A stretch of DNA of 6,263 nt. Origin: an uncultured Alphaproteobacteria bacterium. Lineage in GTDB: Bacteria; Pseudomonadota; Alphaproteobacteria; Rickettsiales; UBA1997. The position numbers were made by a program, and so were the translations under genes. Positions 5,379 to 6,263 of the stretch are shown here, one piece after another. The stretch's first letter is position 1. Every line of letters begins with the position of its first letter. The notes beneath the pieces were generated by a model, which was not told where the DNA came from, ran no database searches, and saw only the letters and a list, made by a program, of their open reading frames with translations. The stretch lies in contig CAIOKL010000069.1 of assembly GCA_903858915.1 (NCBI GenBank), positions 1 through 6,263 on the forward strand. Reading direction: 5' to 3'.

Positions 5379-6263
5379 TGAAAAAAGTTAAAACCGCAAT
5401 ATTTCCCGTTGGAGGTCTTGGCACCAGATTTCTTCCCGCTACAAAATCTTTGCCAAAAGAAATGTTGCCGATTGCCAATAAACCCTTAATTCAATATGCT
5501 TTTGAAGAAGCTTGTGACGCTGGAATTGAAAAATTTATTTTCATTACGGGTCGCAACAAAAACACTATCGCCAATCATTTTGACCATGCTTACGAACTCG
5601 AATCAAAACTCGATGAAAAATTTAAAGCCGAAGAATTAAAAAAAGTTATTGGCTGGATGCCTCAAGCTGGTCAAATTTCTTTTGTGCGCCAACAAAAGCC
5701 TTTGGGCTTGGGCCATGCGGTGTGGTGCGCGCGAAATTTTATCAATAAAGATGAATTATTTGCGGTAATTTTAGCCGATGAATTATTAATGCCAAAAAAA
5801 GATCAATCTAAAAATTTTTTAAAACAAATGATTGAAGATTTGTCCGCAAAGCCAGAAAATTCAAGTATGATTGGCGTTGATGAAGTTGATATTTCGCAAG
5901 TTAATAAATATGGAATTATTAAAAATGACGGTGCCGAAAAAATCATCGACATGGTTGAAAAGCCCGCTCAAGAAAACGCGCCATCAAATCTAGCGATTAC
6001 TGGGCGCTATATTTTGCAACCGAAAATTTTTGAATATTTAGAAAAATTTCAAATTGGCAGTGGTGGTGAAATTCAGCTTACCGATTCGCTTCGTGAAATG
6101 TGCAAAGATTATCCATTTTTTTATAAAAAAAATACTCAAAATCGCTTTGATTGTGGTAATGTTTTGGGATATTTGGAAGCTAATATTCCATTTACAGTAA
6201 AAGATGATGATATAGATTTCTTTATGAATACAAATTCTTTAGTTTATTTGAGAACACCAGATA
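5378..6263 (+). CDS. galU: UTP-glucose-1-phosphate uridylyltransferase GalU, C-terminal end cut by window edge
   Basis: GalU makes UDP-glucose from UTP and glucose-1-phosphate, supplying envelope and capsule sugars in the cytoplasm. The 295 visible codons begin MKKVKTAIFPVGGLGTRF, the nucleotide-binding loop of this family, followed by PATKSLPKEMLPIANKPLIQY (20-40). Other landmarks are ITGRNKNTI (56-64), KPLGLGHAVWCAR (107-119), ILADELLMP (131-139, with D134 the presumed metal ligand), MVEKP (192-196), GEIQLTDSLREM (230-241) and RFDCGNVLGYLEANI (256-270). The family is usually about 290-300 residues, so only the last few residues should be missing. No stop codon occurs before base 6263. The ATG at 5378 shares its A with the TAA of the upstream regulator, so translation is probably coupled. 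Many homologues read CGSK where this one reads CGNV. RmlA-type thymidylyltransferases are related, but the motifs fit GalU better. Confidence 0.95.
   Translation, partial: MKKVKTAIFPVGGLGTRFLPATKSLPKEMLPIANKPLIQYAFEEACDAGIEKFIFITGRNKNTIANHFDHAYELESKLDEKFKAEELKKVIGWMPQAGQISFVRQQKPLGLGHAVWCARNFINKDELFAVILADELLMPKKDQSKNFLKQMIEDLSAKPENSSMIGVDEVDISQVNKYGIIKNDGAEKIIDMVEKPAQENAPSNLAITGRYILQPKIFEYLEKFQIGSGGEIQLTDSLREMCKDYPFFYKKNTQNRFDCGNVLGYLEANIPFTVKDDDIDFFMNTNSLVYLRTPD

Overview
The window is a compact piece of an AT-rich bacterial chromosome, by eye about one third G+C. It most likely comes from a Gram-negative, alphaproteobacteria-like organism. A CMP-Kdo synthetase implies lipopolysaccharide. 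EngB, RimK, the PPDK/PEP-synthase regulator and the receiver-AAA-Fis regulator all read like divergent alphaproteobacterial family members. This placement rests on recognising the protein families, not on a tree. The code looks standard: kdsB and rimK end in TGA and tryptophans are TGG.

Left half (1-2610, minus strand): a tightly packed leftward gene run kdsB > rimB > rimK > engB. kdsB and rimB overlap by 4 nt, rimB and rimK are 3 nt apart, and rimK and engB overlap by 14 nt. It combines LPS precursor activation (KdsB), a protein-glutamylation pair (the ATP-grasp ligase RimK with the retropepsin-like protease RimB) and a ribosome-assembly GTPase (EngB, whose C-terminus is cut by the window edge).

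Middle (2611-3079): an AT-rich divergent control region containing one complete tRNA-Lys(UUU) gene with encoded CCA. Between the tRNA and the next gene lie three AT-only inverted repeats, one of which may be the tRNA terminator, and a weak promoter-like pair.

Right half (3080-6263, plus strand): a rightward gene run ppsR > response regulator > galU. ppsR encodes the bifunctional kinase/pyrophosphorylase that controls pyruvate,phosphate dikinase or PEP synthase. The regulator has NtrC-type architecture. galU encodes UDP-glucose pyrophosphorylase and runs off the right edge. The regulator stop and the galU start share one base (TAATG), suggesting translational coupling. The run links control of the PEP/pyruvate node to supply of UDP-glucose for envelope sugars.

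The most notable observation is the response regulator. Its receiver phospho-acceptor, Walker A, arginine fingers and Fis-type helix-turn-helix are kept, but the sigma-54-contacting GAFTGA loop is gone and the Walker B acidic pair DE has become EK. It is probably a sigma-54-independent, hydrolysis-impaired regulator. I see no mobile elements, CRISPR arrays, phage genes or an evident new multi-gene system.
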